A stretch of 34,035 bases of DNA. It comes from Christensenella sp. UBA4379. GTDB lineage: Bacteria; Bacillota; Clostridia; Christensenellales; Aristaeellaceae. Both the position numbers and the translations under genes were made by a program. Under the pieces are notes generated by a model, which saw only the letters and a program-made list of their open reading frames with translations, made no database searches and was not told where the DNA came from. How positions within the stretch are numbered: the first letter of the stretch is position 1; each line of letters starts with the position of its first letter. Location of the stretch: NCBI GenBank assembly GCA_002391225.1, contig DGRV01000088.1:40088-74122 (forward strand), in the 5' to 3' direction. Of this stretch, positions 27,601 through 34,035 are shown piece after piece.

Positions 27601-28160
27601 TCATGTTCACCTCCGGTGCCATGAGCGCGATCAACCAGAACGCCGCCCTGTATCAGCAGGTGCTCAATCCCTTCGGCGCGAAGGACAATTCCGCCGTGGT
27701 CTTCACTGACCTGGCGGAAGACAGCCCCTACTATTCCGCTGTCCGCGCGGTGTTTGAGAACGGCATGATGGCCCCCCAGACGGACGACACCTTCGGCGTG
27801 GAAGACAAGGCCACCGTCGGCGTCATGGCCGCGGCCCTGTACACCATGATGGGCGGCTCCCGCGACGAGGACGAAGCCATCGCCGCCTTCACCCAGTACG
27901 GCCTGGTGGGCGCGGATGACCGGGACGTCGTCCTGACCCGCGGCAACGCCGCCAACATCCTCCTGCCTCTGCTGGGCGTCAGCCCGGAAGGCGTGGACGG
28001 CTCCGCTTACGCAGACTATGACGCCTCGAAGGCCAACCTCCTGTGGCTGGTCGCCAACGGCGTCATGAGCCCGGTGGAAGGCGAAAACGGCCAGCTTCTG
28101 GCCGCTGAAGCCGAAATGACCCGCGGCGAACTGGCCGTGGTCCTGGCTGCGATACAGTAA
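24618..28160 (+). CDS. Exported M16C zinc metallopeptidase with SLH-like C-terminus
   Basis: A 1180-residue extracellular protease of the insulinase/presequence-protease type. A signal peptide spans about 1-25, followed by an Ala/Glu/Pro-rich linker to 50. The inverted zinc motif HVFEH is at residues 120-124 and the third ligand is probably E220 in GTVYSEMQG. The four-domain M16C architecture fills residues 60-1030. The final ~150 residues contain S-layer-homology-like repeats (FTDLAEDSPYYSAVRAVFENGMM and LLWLVANGVMSP...MTRGELAVVLA), which would hold the enzyme on the cell wall. M16 enzymes cut peptides enclosed in their chamber, so extracellular peptide digestion for nutrition is likely. ATG 24618 has AGAGAGGAAAAG upstream; the 10-codon extension to 24588 lacks this. 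Confidence 0.9.
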   Translation: MNQFLALVLALSMMFTGLAVTGVTGQAVPAATEETVREAPAAAVQPAEKAEKVGLPEIGETIHGFTVKEIREFPIVGAQVVRFEHEKTGAGFVYIANDDTNRVYDLTFLTDTVDNTGLPHVFEHSTLDGSKKYPSKALFFNLIYQTYNTYMNASTYERMTTYPVASLSEEQLLKYADYYTDSCLYPMIMEDESIFREEAWRYRLENADADLTIEGTVYSEMQGATTLARRASKYALQTAFPGSLIGNDHGGLPSDIPNMTWEMLKDYHDKYYHPSNMVAFLYGDFKDYTAFLALLDEAISPFEKKEFVREDAGYTPITGNVTAEFGFPVEAGSDTDHTSVVYYYIVCPGAEGEEQMVLNTLTDLMSASASSMSQAISKALPTADFSTYIQTAGPDPAIVFVAQNVNREDAAAFKQTVDEQLALIAEKGFDQEFVDGIMATVSMDIMLTRESSSVGVDLLPSIAYSYSTSGNVFDYMDYVDALQKMDEWNQAGKYQAAVSKWLAGSATTALTTTYPVSGLKEEQDTAEKERLAQIKAAMSEEEIAALVAQTNAPDEADDSAAYIDQLQAVTVETLPEDVKLYEVSDETDEKGIRRVNATANVDGIGEVDLFLDAAALPQEDIHWFKLLTGLMSYLDTEKYTKEEAAVLSTRYLYNKSVRVSLLTENKTDYHQYLRMSWMSRDEDLEEGYELMYDLVFGLKFDPQKVLEGVKAIRSSLRSTIQSSPYNVQLYRAFGIKSQLYRLYSYSNFIEYYDFLTQVEEALATQPEAVTEKLQSVLAFLGNSSGAITAYSGDKDSQALNAPLAAAFMDRFPNEARERVVYDLPVPAESEALAVESAVQFNGIVSDYETLGLGEFNGGMDAVTALVLDKFLYPMLRDQYGAYSVFHGAMVDGGLYIVTYRDPNVLQTFQVFAQLPELVSKLDVDQKTLDGYILSSYPGYAASQGELSGAVNAMVLALEGESQEKPLQYMRELKQVTPESLQKWGAVYQTLMEKGFMFTSGAMSAINQNAALYQQVLNPFGAKDNSAVVFTDLAEDSPYYSAVRAVFENGMMAPQTDDTFGVEDKATVGVMAAALYTMMGGSRDEDEAIAAFTQYGLVGADDRDVVLTRGNAANILLPLLGVSPEGVDGSAYADYDASKANLLWLVANGVMSPVEGENGQLLAAEAEMTRGELAVVLAAIQ

Positions 28161-28173
28161 CATCAAAAAAAGA

Positions 28174-28209
28174 TTCCCCCTCGGGATCATTCCCGAGGGG
28201 GAAGTTTTT
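28174..28209 (+). terminator. Bidirectional terminator between the M16 gene and alaS
   Basis: A perfect 13-bp stem TTCCCCCTCGGGA / TCCCGAGGGGGAA with a 4-nt loop is followed by GTTTTT. A run of seven A residues on the other side provides a U tract for minus-strand transcripts. Confidence 0.9.
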
Positions 28210-28228
28210 ATGTTACAGGGTTTCGATA

Positions 28229-30220
28229 TTACAGCGTTTCGCCCGGCTGATTGACATCCCGGCCGATGACGGCCTTGATGCGGCGGACGCCGGCGGAGGA
28301 GCTTTCCTCCTTCTGGATCTTGAAGCTGACCAGGTCGCCGGTGTTGACGGCATGGGGGCCGCCGCAGATCTCCTTGGAGAAGCTGCCCATGGTGTAGACG
28401 GAGACGCGGTCGCCGTACTTGCTTTCAAACAGGCCCATCGCGCCCTGGGACTTGGCCTCGGCCACGGTCATTTCCTCTTTCTTGATCGGGACAGCCGCCT
28501 GGATCGCCTGGTTGACCAGGGTTTCGACCTCCTGCAGCTCTTCCGGCGTCACCTTCCGGCCGAAGGTAAAGTCAAAGCGGAGCCGCTCGGCGGTGATGTT
28601 GGAGCCCTTCTGATGGACCTCGTCGCCCAGCACCTTGCGCAGGGCCGCCTGCAGCAGGTGGGTGGCGGTGTGCAGGCAGGCCGTCTGCACGTTGTGGTCG
28701 GCCAGGCCGCCCTTGAAGCGCTGCTCGGCGCCGGCGTGGCTGGTCTGCTGGTGCTGCTTGAAGCGCTCGGCGAAGTCGTTTTCATCGACGGTGAGGTCGT
28801 GCTCCTTCGCCATTTCCACTGTCAGCTCGATGGGGAAGCCGTAGGTGTCGTACAGGCGGAAGGCGCTGCGGCCGTCCATGACGGAGAGGCCGTCCTTGAG
28901 GGTCTGGGCCGCCTTGCGGACGCCCTCCGCGTTCCCGGCGTTCACCTGGTCGATGACCGGCACCATGTCGGGGGAGGGGCGGAGCTGATGCTTTTCGATC
29001 ATCTCCTTGCCCAGAGCGACCGGGTCCTGGGCGGTCAGCAGCTGGTCGGCCACGTCGCGGGTGCGGCTGATGTTGGCCAGCACCTTGTCGAACTCCTTCA
29101 TGCCCTGCTTGAGGGTCTTCTGGAAGCGGTCTTCCTCCAGGAGGAGCTGCTCTAAGACAAAGTCGCGGTTGGCGCCCAGTTCCGGATAGACTTCCTTGTA
29201 CTGGTCGATGATGACCTTGGCGATTTCCGCGGTGAAGCCGGCGGGCATGTTCAGGCTCATGCCGAAGCGGACGGCCCGGCGGATCAGCCGGCGCAGGATG
29301 TAGCCCTGGTCCACGTTGGACGGGGTCACGGCGCGGGGGTCGCCCAGGATGAAGGTGGCGGTGCGCATGTGGTCGGAGATGATGCGGAAGGCCTTCGTGG
29401 TCTCCTCGTCGTCCCCGTAGTTTTTGCCGGAGAGCTCGGCGATCTTAGCCAGGATCCCGGCGAACAGGTCGGTCTCATAGACGGACTTTTTGCCCGTCAG
29501 CACGCAGATGGTGCGCTCCAGGCCCATGCCGGTGTCGACGTTCTTCTGCGCCAGGGGGATGAAGGTGCCGTCGGCCTGCTTGTTGTACTGCATGAACACG
29601 TCGTTCCAGATTTCCAGGTACGCGCCGCAGTGGCAGGCGGGGGAGCAGTCCGGCCCGCAGGGCTTTTTCACGATCATGAACATTTCGGTGTCCGGGCCGC
29701 AGGGGCCGGTGACGCCGGCGGGGCCCCACCAGTTGTGAGCCTTGGGCAGGTAGAACAGGTGGTCGTCCTTGACGCCGCAGGAGCGCCAGAGGTTGGCGGC
29801 CTCTTCGTCCCGGGGGCAGTCCTCGTCGCCCTCAAAGACGGTGAAGGCCAGCTGGTCCTTGGGCAGGCCCAGATATTTTTCACTGGTCAGGAATTCCCAG
29901 CTCCAGGGGATCATTTCCTTCTTAAAATAATCGCCCAGGGACCAGTTGCCCAGCATTTCAAAGAAGGTTAGGTGGCTCATGTCGCCGACCTCGTCGATGT
30001 CGCCGGTGCGGATGCACTTCTGCACGTCCGTGAGCCTCGTGCCCATGGGGTGCTTCTGGCCCATCAGATAGGGCACCAGGGGATGCATGCCGGCGGTGGT
30101 GAACAGGACCGTCGGGTCGTTCTCCGGGATGACGGAGGCGGAGGGAATCAGTTTGTGGCCCTTTTCCTGGAAAAAGTTCAGGAACATGGCCCGCAGCTCG
30201 TTGGCGGTGATGTTTTTCAT
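28229..30220 (-). CDS. alaS: Alanyl-tRNA synthetase, short form lacking the C-Ala domain
   Basis: Charges tRNA-Ala and clears mischarged Ser/Gly. At 663 residues it is about 200 shorter than the common bacterial enzyme. Class II catalytic core motifs include TTAGMHPLVPY, GDMSHLTFFEMLGNWSLGDYF and DTGMGLERT. An extra Cys cluster (C188, C192, C196, C198) precedes EIWNDVFMQYNK and may bind zinc. An unusual ~60-residue segment (387-446) sits before the DTYGFPIELT region. The editing domain is present (HTATH 517-521, CGGPH 619-623), but the protein ends soon after, without DHHA1/C-Ala. ATG 30220, with AAAGGAG at good spacing, is preferred to the frame start at 30280, which lies in the T-box terminator. 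Controlled by the T-box leader upstream. Confidence 0.92.
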   Translation of the reverse strand: MKNITANELRAMFLNFFQEKGHKLIPSASVIPENDPTVLFTTAGMHPLVPYLMGQKHPMGTRLTDVQKCIRTGDIDEVGDMSHLTFFEMLGNWSLGDYFKKEMIPWSWEFLTSEKYLGLPKDQLAFTVFEGDEDCPRDEEAANLWRSCGVKDDHLFYLPKAHNWWGPAGVTGPCGPDTEMFMIVKKPCGPDCSPACHCGAYLEIWNDVFMQYNKQADGTFIPLAQKNVDTGMGLERTICVLTGKKSVYETDLFAGILAKIAELSGKNYGDDEETTKAFRIISDHMRTATFILGDPRAVTPSNVDQGYILRRLIRRAVRFGMSLNMPAGFTAEIAKVIIDQYKEVYPELGANRDFVLEQLLLEEDRFQKTLKQGMKEFDKVLANISRTRDVADQLLTAQDPVALGKEMIEKHQLRPSPDMVPVIDQVNAGNAEGVRKAAQTLKDGLSVMDGRSAFRLYDTYGFPIELTVEMAKEHDLTVDENDFAERFKQHQQTSHAGAEQRFKGGLADHNVQTACLHTATHLLQAALRKVLGDEVHQKGSNITAERLRFDFTFGRKVTPEELQEVETLVNQAIQAAVPIKKEEMTVAEAKSQGAMGLFESKYGDRVSVYTMGSFSKEICGGPHAVNTGDLVSFKIQKEESSSAGVRRIKAVIGRDVNQPGETL

Positions 30221-30234
30221 GGGATTCTCCTTTG

Positions 30235-30285
30235 CAAATAAATAAACATGTGTCTGCTTCCTTCGAAGACGAACAGACACATGTT
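30235..30285 (-). terminator. Leader terminator of the alaS T-box
   Basis: On the minus strand, AACATGTGTCTG / CAGACACATGTT, a perfect 12-bp stem, is followed by a T-rich tract (TTTATTTATTT). It sits immediately after the T-box sequence and 15 nt before the alaS start, as expected for tRNA-controlled attenuation. Confidence 0.88.
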
Positions 30286-30518
30286 GATTCGCGGTACCAC
30301 TTCGATTGAAGAAAGGCGGTCAGAGCCCTTCTTCCCCTCAAAGGCGGATAACGGACGCCCCCGGCGGACCTTCCCGCCGCCTCATATGTAAAAGCGGCAT
30401 TGCGGCCCGCGGCTCCGCAGCGGCTTCCCCCGCGCCTTCCCGCCGGCCTTGCACCATCGCCGGTTCGCTGAAGAGAGAGCTTTCAGGGTACTCGTCTGCT
30501 TCACAGCCATGTGAAAAC
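30286..30518 (-). promoter_or_regulatory. T-box leader controlling alaS
   Basis: The minus strand carries AAGTGGTACCGCG (30290-30302), the conserved T-box antiterminator sequence, just before the leader terminator. Further upstream in the transcript is CCGGC-GATGGTGCAAG-GCCGG (around 30440-30460), which resembles the distal Stem I loop region of T-boxes. Uncharged tRNA-Ala would stabilise the antiterminator. Several alanine codons occur in the expected place, but I could not fix the specifier by eye. Confidence 0.88.
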
Positions 30519-30524
30519 AGATGA

Positions 30525-30553
30525 AGTATAGCGCGAAGACGGGGAAAAGTCAA
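30525..30553 (-). promoter_or_regulatory. Sigma-A promoter of alaS
   Basis: On the minus strand, TTGACT (30548-30553), 17-nt spacer and TATACT (30525-30530). Confidence 0.85.
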
Positions 30554-30570
30554 CTGAAACGTAATTTTAC

Positions 30571-30599
30571 TTTACATTCCTCAGCCGTTCCGATATAAT
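30571..30599 (+). promoter_or_regulatory. Sigma-A promoter of DUF1858/LysR genes
   Basis: TTTACA (30571-30576), 17-nt spacer and TATAAT (30594-30599), 29 nt before the start codon at 30629. It is back to back with the alaS promoter. Confidence 0.85.
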
Positions 30600-30628
30600 A
30601 AACGTGCAAACAAGAAAGGAGAATTGCT

Positions 30629-30844
30629 ATGGCGCCTGAAATTACAAAAGAAATGTCTCTGACGGAAGTGCTGTCCATCGACCAGAGCACCGCCTCCGTT
30701 TTTATGGATTTCGGTATGACCTGCCTGGGCTGTCCGTTTTCCCGGATGGAGACCATCGAGCAGGCCTGCGCCGGCCACGGCGTGAACGCCGACGAGCTGG
30801 TGGACCGGCTGAATGAATACCTGGCGGAAAAGGCCGGGAACTGA
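30629..30844 (+). CDS. DUF1858-domain protein (hybrid-cluster-associated redox disulfide type)
   Basis: A 71-residue cytoplasmic protein. The domain fills its whole length: an N-terminal strand and helix (MSLTEVLSIDQSTASVFMDFGM) and the CxxC motif in MTCLGCPF at about residues 30-37. Families of this type carry a redox-active or metal-binding CxxC and are often linked to hybrid-cluster proteins or other anaerobic redox enzymes. AAAGGAG lies 8 nt before the ATG. A LysR regulator follows 44 nt downstream on the same strand and may be cotranscribed. Confidence 0.88.
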   Translation: MAPEITKEMSLTEVLSIDQSTASVFMDFGMTCLGCPFSRMETIEQACAGHGVNADELVDRLNEYLAEKAGN

Positions 30845-30888
30845 GGGGAAAAAACGGCTGACGGCGGCTTTTCAGCAAAGGAGCTCGT

Positions 30889-31746
30889 ATGAACACGGAA
30901 CAGCTTTATGCTTTCAAAGCCGCTTTTGAGCAGCGGTCCTTCACCAAGGCGGCGGAGCTGCAGATCAAATCCCAGTCCGCCGTGACCCAGCTGGTTCGAA
31001 GCCTGGAGAGAGAACTGAATCAGGAGCTTTTTGCCCGGCATACGCGGCCCGTGCGGCCGACGGAGGCGGGGGAACGCTTCTACCCTTATGCCGTGCGGAT
31101 GCTCGGCATGTATGAAGAAAGCCTCGCGGCCTGCGCTTTGCAGTCCCAGGGGCTTTTTTGTCTGCACTATATGGCCACGTTTGTGAGCCGGATGGACCGG
31201 TTTTTGGCCTCGCTGAAGCCGGAGACGGTGCCGGAAACCGTGAAGATCGACATCGAGGATTTCATCCGGACGGACGGCTGGCAGCCGGGCAACCTGTATC
31301 TGGTCCGGGAGGAAATTCTCCTATCCAAAAACATCGTCCGCCGGCCCGCCTATGAAAGCGTGGTCTTTGCGGAAGTATCCGCCCGGTCCGAGCTGGCCGG
31401 TCGGAAAGAAATTACGCTGGAGGATCTGACCAAAGTACCGGTGATCCTCCCGCCTGCCGAAAAATCGACCTCCCTGACCCGGTACCTTCGCAAGCTCTTT
31501 TCCGATCACGGGGGCATAGAGGTCAAAGCCATCGACGGGGTGGAAAACGGCCTCATGTATGCGATGGTCAATGGCGGGGTATGCTTCTGCACGGATGAAT
31601 TTCTCCGCCCCAGGGAGCATGTCCGCTATATTCCCTTCCCGGAGGCAGGGGTCAGCCGCTACAGCTTTGCCGCCCTGTCCCGCTTTACGCCAGAAATGAC
31701 CAGATTCATGAACCTGTTTGATTCTTGGCAAGGGTCGATAGAATGA
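30889..31746 (+). CDS. LysR-family transcriptional regulator
   Basis: A 285-residue DNA-binding regulator. The N-terminal winged helix-turn-helix (residues 1-60) is typical: QLYAFKAAFEQRSFTKAAELQIKSQSAVTQLVRSLE, followed by LFARHTRPVRPTEAGERF. The C-terminal part is a periplasmic-binding-protein-like effector domain, somewhat shorter than usual (family about 290-320). The effector is unknown. AAAGGAG precedes ATG 30889. The regulator shares a terminator with the convergent reductase gene; because the two genes are not divergent, regulation of the reductase is possible but not indicated by promoter arrangement. Confidence 0.92.
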   Translation: MNTEQLYAFKAAFEQRSFTKAAELQIKSQSAVTQLVRSLERELNQELFARHTRPVRPTEAGERFYPYAVRMLGMYEESLAACALQSQGLFCLHYMATFVSRMDRFLASLKPETVPETVKIDIEDFIRTDGWQPGNLYLVREEILLSKNIVRRPAYESVVFAEVSARSELAGRKEITLEDLTKVPVILPPAEKSTSLTRYLRKLFSDHGGIEVKAIDGVENGLMYAMVNGGVCFCTDEFLRPREHVRYIPFPEAGVSRYSFAALSRFTPEMTRFMNLFDSWQGSIE

Positions 31747-31747
31747 A

Positions 31748-31790
31748 AAAGGACTGCTGCATCAAAATCTGCAGCAGCCCTTTAAAATTT
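31748..31790. terminator. Bidirectional terminator between LysR and reductase genes
   Basis: CTGCTGCA / TGCAGCAG (31754-31761 with 31770-31777), extended by AAAGG/CCTTT across one mismatch. The minus direction ends in TTTTT and is the stronger; the plus direction has a weaker T-rich tail. Confidence 0.75.
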
Positions 31791-31795
31791 TGCTG

Positions 31796-33658
31796 TTACT
31801 GGGCGGCCATGCTGCCCGCGGTCATGCCTGTCCAGATGACGATGGTTAGGCAGTAGCCGGACTGGTGGATGTCGCCTTCAAAGTTGCCGATGGTATCCCC
31901 GGCGGCGTACAGGCCCGGAATGACGGTGCCTTCCGTGCTGAGCACATGGGTGTCGGCGTCGACGGTCAGGCCGCCGAAGGTCAGGTGGTAAGCGCTCTGC
32001 AGCTTGCAGATGTACACGGGGCCTTCCTCCACCTTGCCGCTGAACTGCGTGCGGCCGAAGTCCGCGTCCGCGCCGGCGTCAACGTAGCCGTTGAAGGTGT
32101 CGACGGTCTCTTTGAGCTTGGCGGGGTCCAGGCCGGCCAGAGCGGCGGCCTCTTCCACGGTATCCGCCTGCCAGGCGATGCCGCGGCTGATGATCTTCTC
32201 CGCCAGGCCTTCGGTGGCGGCGTTCATGGCGTCGATCATTTTCTGATCGCCGATGGCGTACATGACGCCTTCCGGCTGATCGTTCAGGGCGTAACGGACG
32301 GCGGCGGCGGGGCCGGAGGCCGGCTTGTCGTCGATAAACCGCTCCGCGTTGACGTTGACCGCCAGCTGGGCGGCGTTATAAATGGTGGATTCCTCGCCGG
32401 AGCTGGCCTGGTTGTTGTAGCCCTTGAGCATGGTGGTGATAAATTCCATGTCGTTCACGGCGGCGCCGACGGCCTGGGCCATCACAATGCCGTCGCCCTG
32501 GATGCTGGCGGGCTGGTTGCTGGGGTTGTTTTCATTCAGCCCCTTGTACATGTTCTGATACTTCGCGACCATGGCGGTGTTGGACGTATAGCCGCCGGTG
32601 GCGATGACGACGCCCTTGCGGGCGGTGTACTCGATTTCAGTTCCGTCCTCGGCGACGGCCTTGACGCCGGTCACCCGGCCGTCCCGCATCACCAGTTCCA
32701 TAGCCCGGGTGTTATACTGAATGTCCGCGCCTTCCGCCGCTTTGAGCAGGGCGTTGATCATTTCCGTGCCCCTCCCGTTGGGCTGGTTGTAATGGCTGGA
32801 GGAGGAAGAGCCTTCCTTGATGGTCATGCCGTTTTCCACCAGGTAGTTTTTGATTTCCTGGTTGGCCTTCAGGCCGGCGAACACGATGTCGGCGTTCAGC
32901 TGTACCCGTTTCCCGCTCAGGTCATAGCCGTCGCCGGAAACGAAGTGGTCGACGATGACGCGGTTGACAGAATCGAACGCGCCCAGCTCTTTGCCGTTGT
33001 TCCGGTATTCTTCCAGTTCGGCTTTCAGGGCCTGATAGTAGGGCTGCCAGGCTTCCGGGAAGCTCTCGGCGGAATAGGCGTCGTACTTGGCCAGGGCCGC
33101 GTCGTTGCGGGCATCGGCGGCGTTCCGCTCGGCGTCGATATTGATAAAGTTGCCGCCGGAGGTGGCGGTGGCGCCGCCGGCAAAGGCGTTCGCCTCCAGG
33201 ACGATGACGGAAGCTCCGGCTTCCACAGCCTTCGCCGCGGCGGCCAGGCCGGCGGCGCCGGCACCCAGCACCACCACGTCCGCCTCGGTCAGCCGTTCGG
33301 GAGCCTCCGCTTTTTCTTCGCCGCGGGCCTGAGCAAGGGCGGCCGCGAGGGCCTGGTTGACCGCGTTGCTGGAAACGGTGCAGCCGGCAACGGCGTCGAT
33401 TTCAGCCCCGTTGGCTTCAAGAATTCTGCTTTCAAAATCCTGCTGATGGTCCGCGCCGTAGCCGGGGGTTTCGCAGGAAACGTCCACGGAGGCGGCGGTA
33501 ATGGCATGTTTGTCGACGGTGACGGTGACCTTCACGTCGCCGCCCATGCCCTTGGCGGTCTGTTCATAGGTCCCGGGGGTGTACTGCGCTTCCGCCATGC
33601 TTGCGCACAGGGAGAACGTCAGCGCCAGGCAAAGGAGCAGGGACAGGGTTCTTTTCAT
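31796..33658 (-). CDS. Exported FMN-binding/FAD-dependent reductase (fumarate reductase flavoprotein superfamily)
   Basis: A 620-residue exported flavoprotein. A signal peptide spans 1-24. An FMN-binding domain (about 26-110) carries the covalent flavinylation motif DAVAGCT (88-94), so FMN would be attached through T94 by an ApbE-type enzyme not encoded here. The FAD domain begins with VVVLGAGAAGLAAAAKAVEAG (about 128) and ends with VIPGLYAAGDTIGNF. In classical fumarate reductases the following segment is HGxNRLGG; here it reads EGDIHQSGYC, so the substrate-binding Arg is missing and another acceptor is likely. ATG 33658 with AGGAGGAAAA gives the signal peptide; the frame to 33772 runs into upstream sequence. 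Such enzymes serve extracellular anaerobic respiration or detoxification of small unsaturated compounds. Confidence 0.9.
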   Translation of the reverse strand: MKRTLSLLLCLALTFSLCASMAEAQYTPGTYEQTAKGMGGDVKVTVTVDKHAITAASVDVSCETPGYGADHQQDFESRILEANGAEIDAVAGCTVSSNAVNQALAAALAQARGEEKAEAPERLTEADVVVLGAGAAGLAAAAKAVEAGASVIVLEANAFAGGATATSGGNFINIDAERNAADARNDAALAKYDAYSAESFPEAWQPYYQALKAELEEYRNNGKELGAFDSVNRVIVDHFVSGDGYDLSGKRVQLNADIVFAGLKANQEIKNYLVENGMTIKEGSSSSSHYNQPNGRGTEMINALLKAAEGADIQYNTRAMELVMRDGRVTGVKAVAEDGTEIEYTARKGVVIATGGYTSNTAMVAKYQNMYKGLNENNPSNQPASIQGDGIVMAQAVGAAVNDMEFITTMLKGYNNQASSGEESTIYNAAQLAVNVNAERFIDDKPASGPAAAVRYALNDQPEGVMYAIGDQKMIDAMNAATEGLAEKIISRGIAWQADTVEEAAALAGLDPAKLKETVDTFNGYVDAGADADFGRTQFSGKVEEGPVYICKLQSAYHLTFGGLTVDADTHVLSTEGTVIPGLYAAGDTIGNFEGDIHQSGYCLTIVIWTGMTAGSMAAQ

Positions 33659-34035
33659 GGTGTTTTCCTCCTGACAGCGTTGTGTTTTTCGTTTGTCCGA
33701 TGAGACGGAAATCCGATCATCCCTATTGTACCATGCCCCCGGCTCCCCATGCGACAACGAAAAGCGAAACATATCATAAGGAAAACTTATAATGCGATAT
33801 CGGCATGTAAAAGGCTGTTGCAGAGAACAAAAGCAACAGCCATATGTTTACAAATAAAGCAAAAATCACAAGAGACACTCGCGAACCACAGTAATTCTCA
33901 GGAGGCTCGGAGGGCGAAGCCCTTCGAATATAATCCGCAGCAGCGACATGCGCGGTGCGAGGATGAATTTTTGCGAAGCGGAGCTTGCGGAGCGAGAGCA
34001 AAAATTCTTACCTGTTACTATAGACATGCTCCCAT
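33659..34035. other. Intergenic region at the right edge
   Basis: 377 bases without a credible gene. A TACAAT -10-like box for the reductase lies at 33725-33730 (minus) without a clear -35. A hairpin GGCTGTTGC/GCAACAGCC (33813-33841) is followed on the minus strand by TTTT and may end a gene lying beyond the window. A partial five-hairpin-type repeat (33900-34007) fills the rest. Confidence 0.6.
33900..34007 (+). repeat. Partial/diverged relative of the five-hairpin repeat, copy D
   Basis: AGGGC/GCCCT hairpin (around 33910-33922), then AATCCGCAGCAGCGACATG, matching the start of the second module of copy A (AATCCGCAGCGGCGGCATG), then GAATTTTTGC/GCAAAAATTC (33965-33974 with 33998-34007), the counterpart of GTATTTTTGC/GCAAAAATAC. 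The fourth and fifth hairpins are not seen before the window ends. Confidence 0.65.

Larger units (their letters stand above)
30221..30628. other. Divergent regulatory region between alaS and the DUF1858 gene
   Basis: 408 bases without a gene, fully accounted for by the alaS T-box leader with its terminator (30235 to about 30518), the alaS promoter (30525-30553) and the opposite promoter (30571-30599). Confidence 0.8.

Noticed and set aside
26208..28190. A 660-residue minus-strand frame opposite the M16 protease
   Set aside because: Low-complexity His/Gln/Val-rich shadow of the GC-rich coding strand, with no recognisable domain.
31865..33703. A 612-residue plus-strand frame opposite the flavin reductase
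   Set aside because: Shadow frame; the minus strand encodes an unmistakable flavoprotein with signal peptide and SD.
33774..34001. A 75-residue minus-strand frame at the right edge
   Set aside because: It spans a terminator-like hairpin and repeat copy D and lacks a ribosome binding site.

Overview
The window looks like chromosomal DNA of a G+C-rich Bacillota (class Clostridia, probably a gut or rumen anaerobe; this assignment is inference). Support comes from near-consensus sigma-A promoters with 17-nt spacers, strong AAGGAGG-type ribosome binding sites, a T-box leader in front of alaS, a barnase/barstar pair, an [FeFe]-hydrogenase of the sensory type, an SLH-anchored protease and a BspA-type leucine-rich repeat protein. 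No phage, transposase, rRNA or CRISPR array is visible.

Layout. 1-945: 3' part of glutamate dehydrogenase, closed by a terminator. 1132-4115: a secreted transglutaminase-like/LRR protein convergent with a histidine phosphatase. 4116-6550: a hairpin-repeat leader, then ftsH and its terminator. 6580-7481 (minus): an unknown conserved protein with its own promoter, then tRNA-Glu and tRNA-Gln genes with a consensus promoter. 7543-9737 (minus): dnaN, a secreted SH3-like/barnase RNase and its barstar inhibitor in one tight run. 9738-10234: an AT-rich stretch with two perfect and several near-perfect DnaA boxes, i.e. an oriC candidate, although dnaA is not next to it. 10235-12646 (minus): a phosphodiester glycosidase, a GNAT acetyltransferase and a membrane-anchored unknown, translationally coupled. 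12795-17784 (plus): an operon around a PAS-less sensory-type [FeFe]-hydrogenase (DRTGG, RsbW-like ATPase, HydS-like, DRTGG-like, PHP, HATPase, small membrane protein), followed by a gene broken by an in-frame stop. 18408-24017 (minus): a 944-residue membrane protein with about sixteen 37-residue repeats, an unknown secreted protein and pyrimidine-nucleoside phosphorylase. 24618-28160: an exported M16 zinc protease with SLH-like C-terminus. 28229-30518 (minus): a short alanyl-tRNA synthetase under T-box control. 30571-31746: a DUF1858 protein and a LysR regulator. 31796-33658 (minus): an exported FMN/FAD reductase of the fumarate-reductase superfamily.

The most unusual content is non-coding. 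Two families of dispersed repeats fill the intergenic space. One is a chain of five consecutive hairpins of about 180-220 bp (4312-4530, 24162-24376, 15264-15428, and a partial relative at 33900-34007). Two copies are almost identical and inverted relative to each other. The third keeps the order of hairpins but changes both strands of the stems together. The other family consists of tandem heptanucleotides (TAATGCG-, TAGGAGG- and GAGGAGT-type), mostly as inverted pairs. They sit at or inside the 3' ends of genes and in places supply the last codons or the stop. All three non-overlapping gaps of the hydrogenase operon are occupied by such elements, and one of them also holds a well-paired multi-branched RNA candidate. 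These, with the hydrogenase signalling operon itself, are the best candidates for something undescribed.
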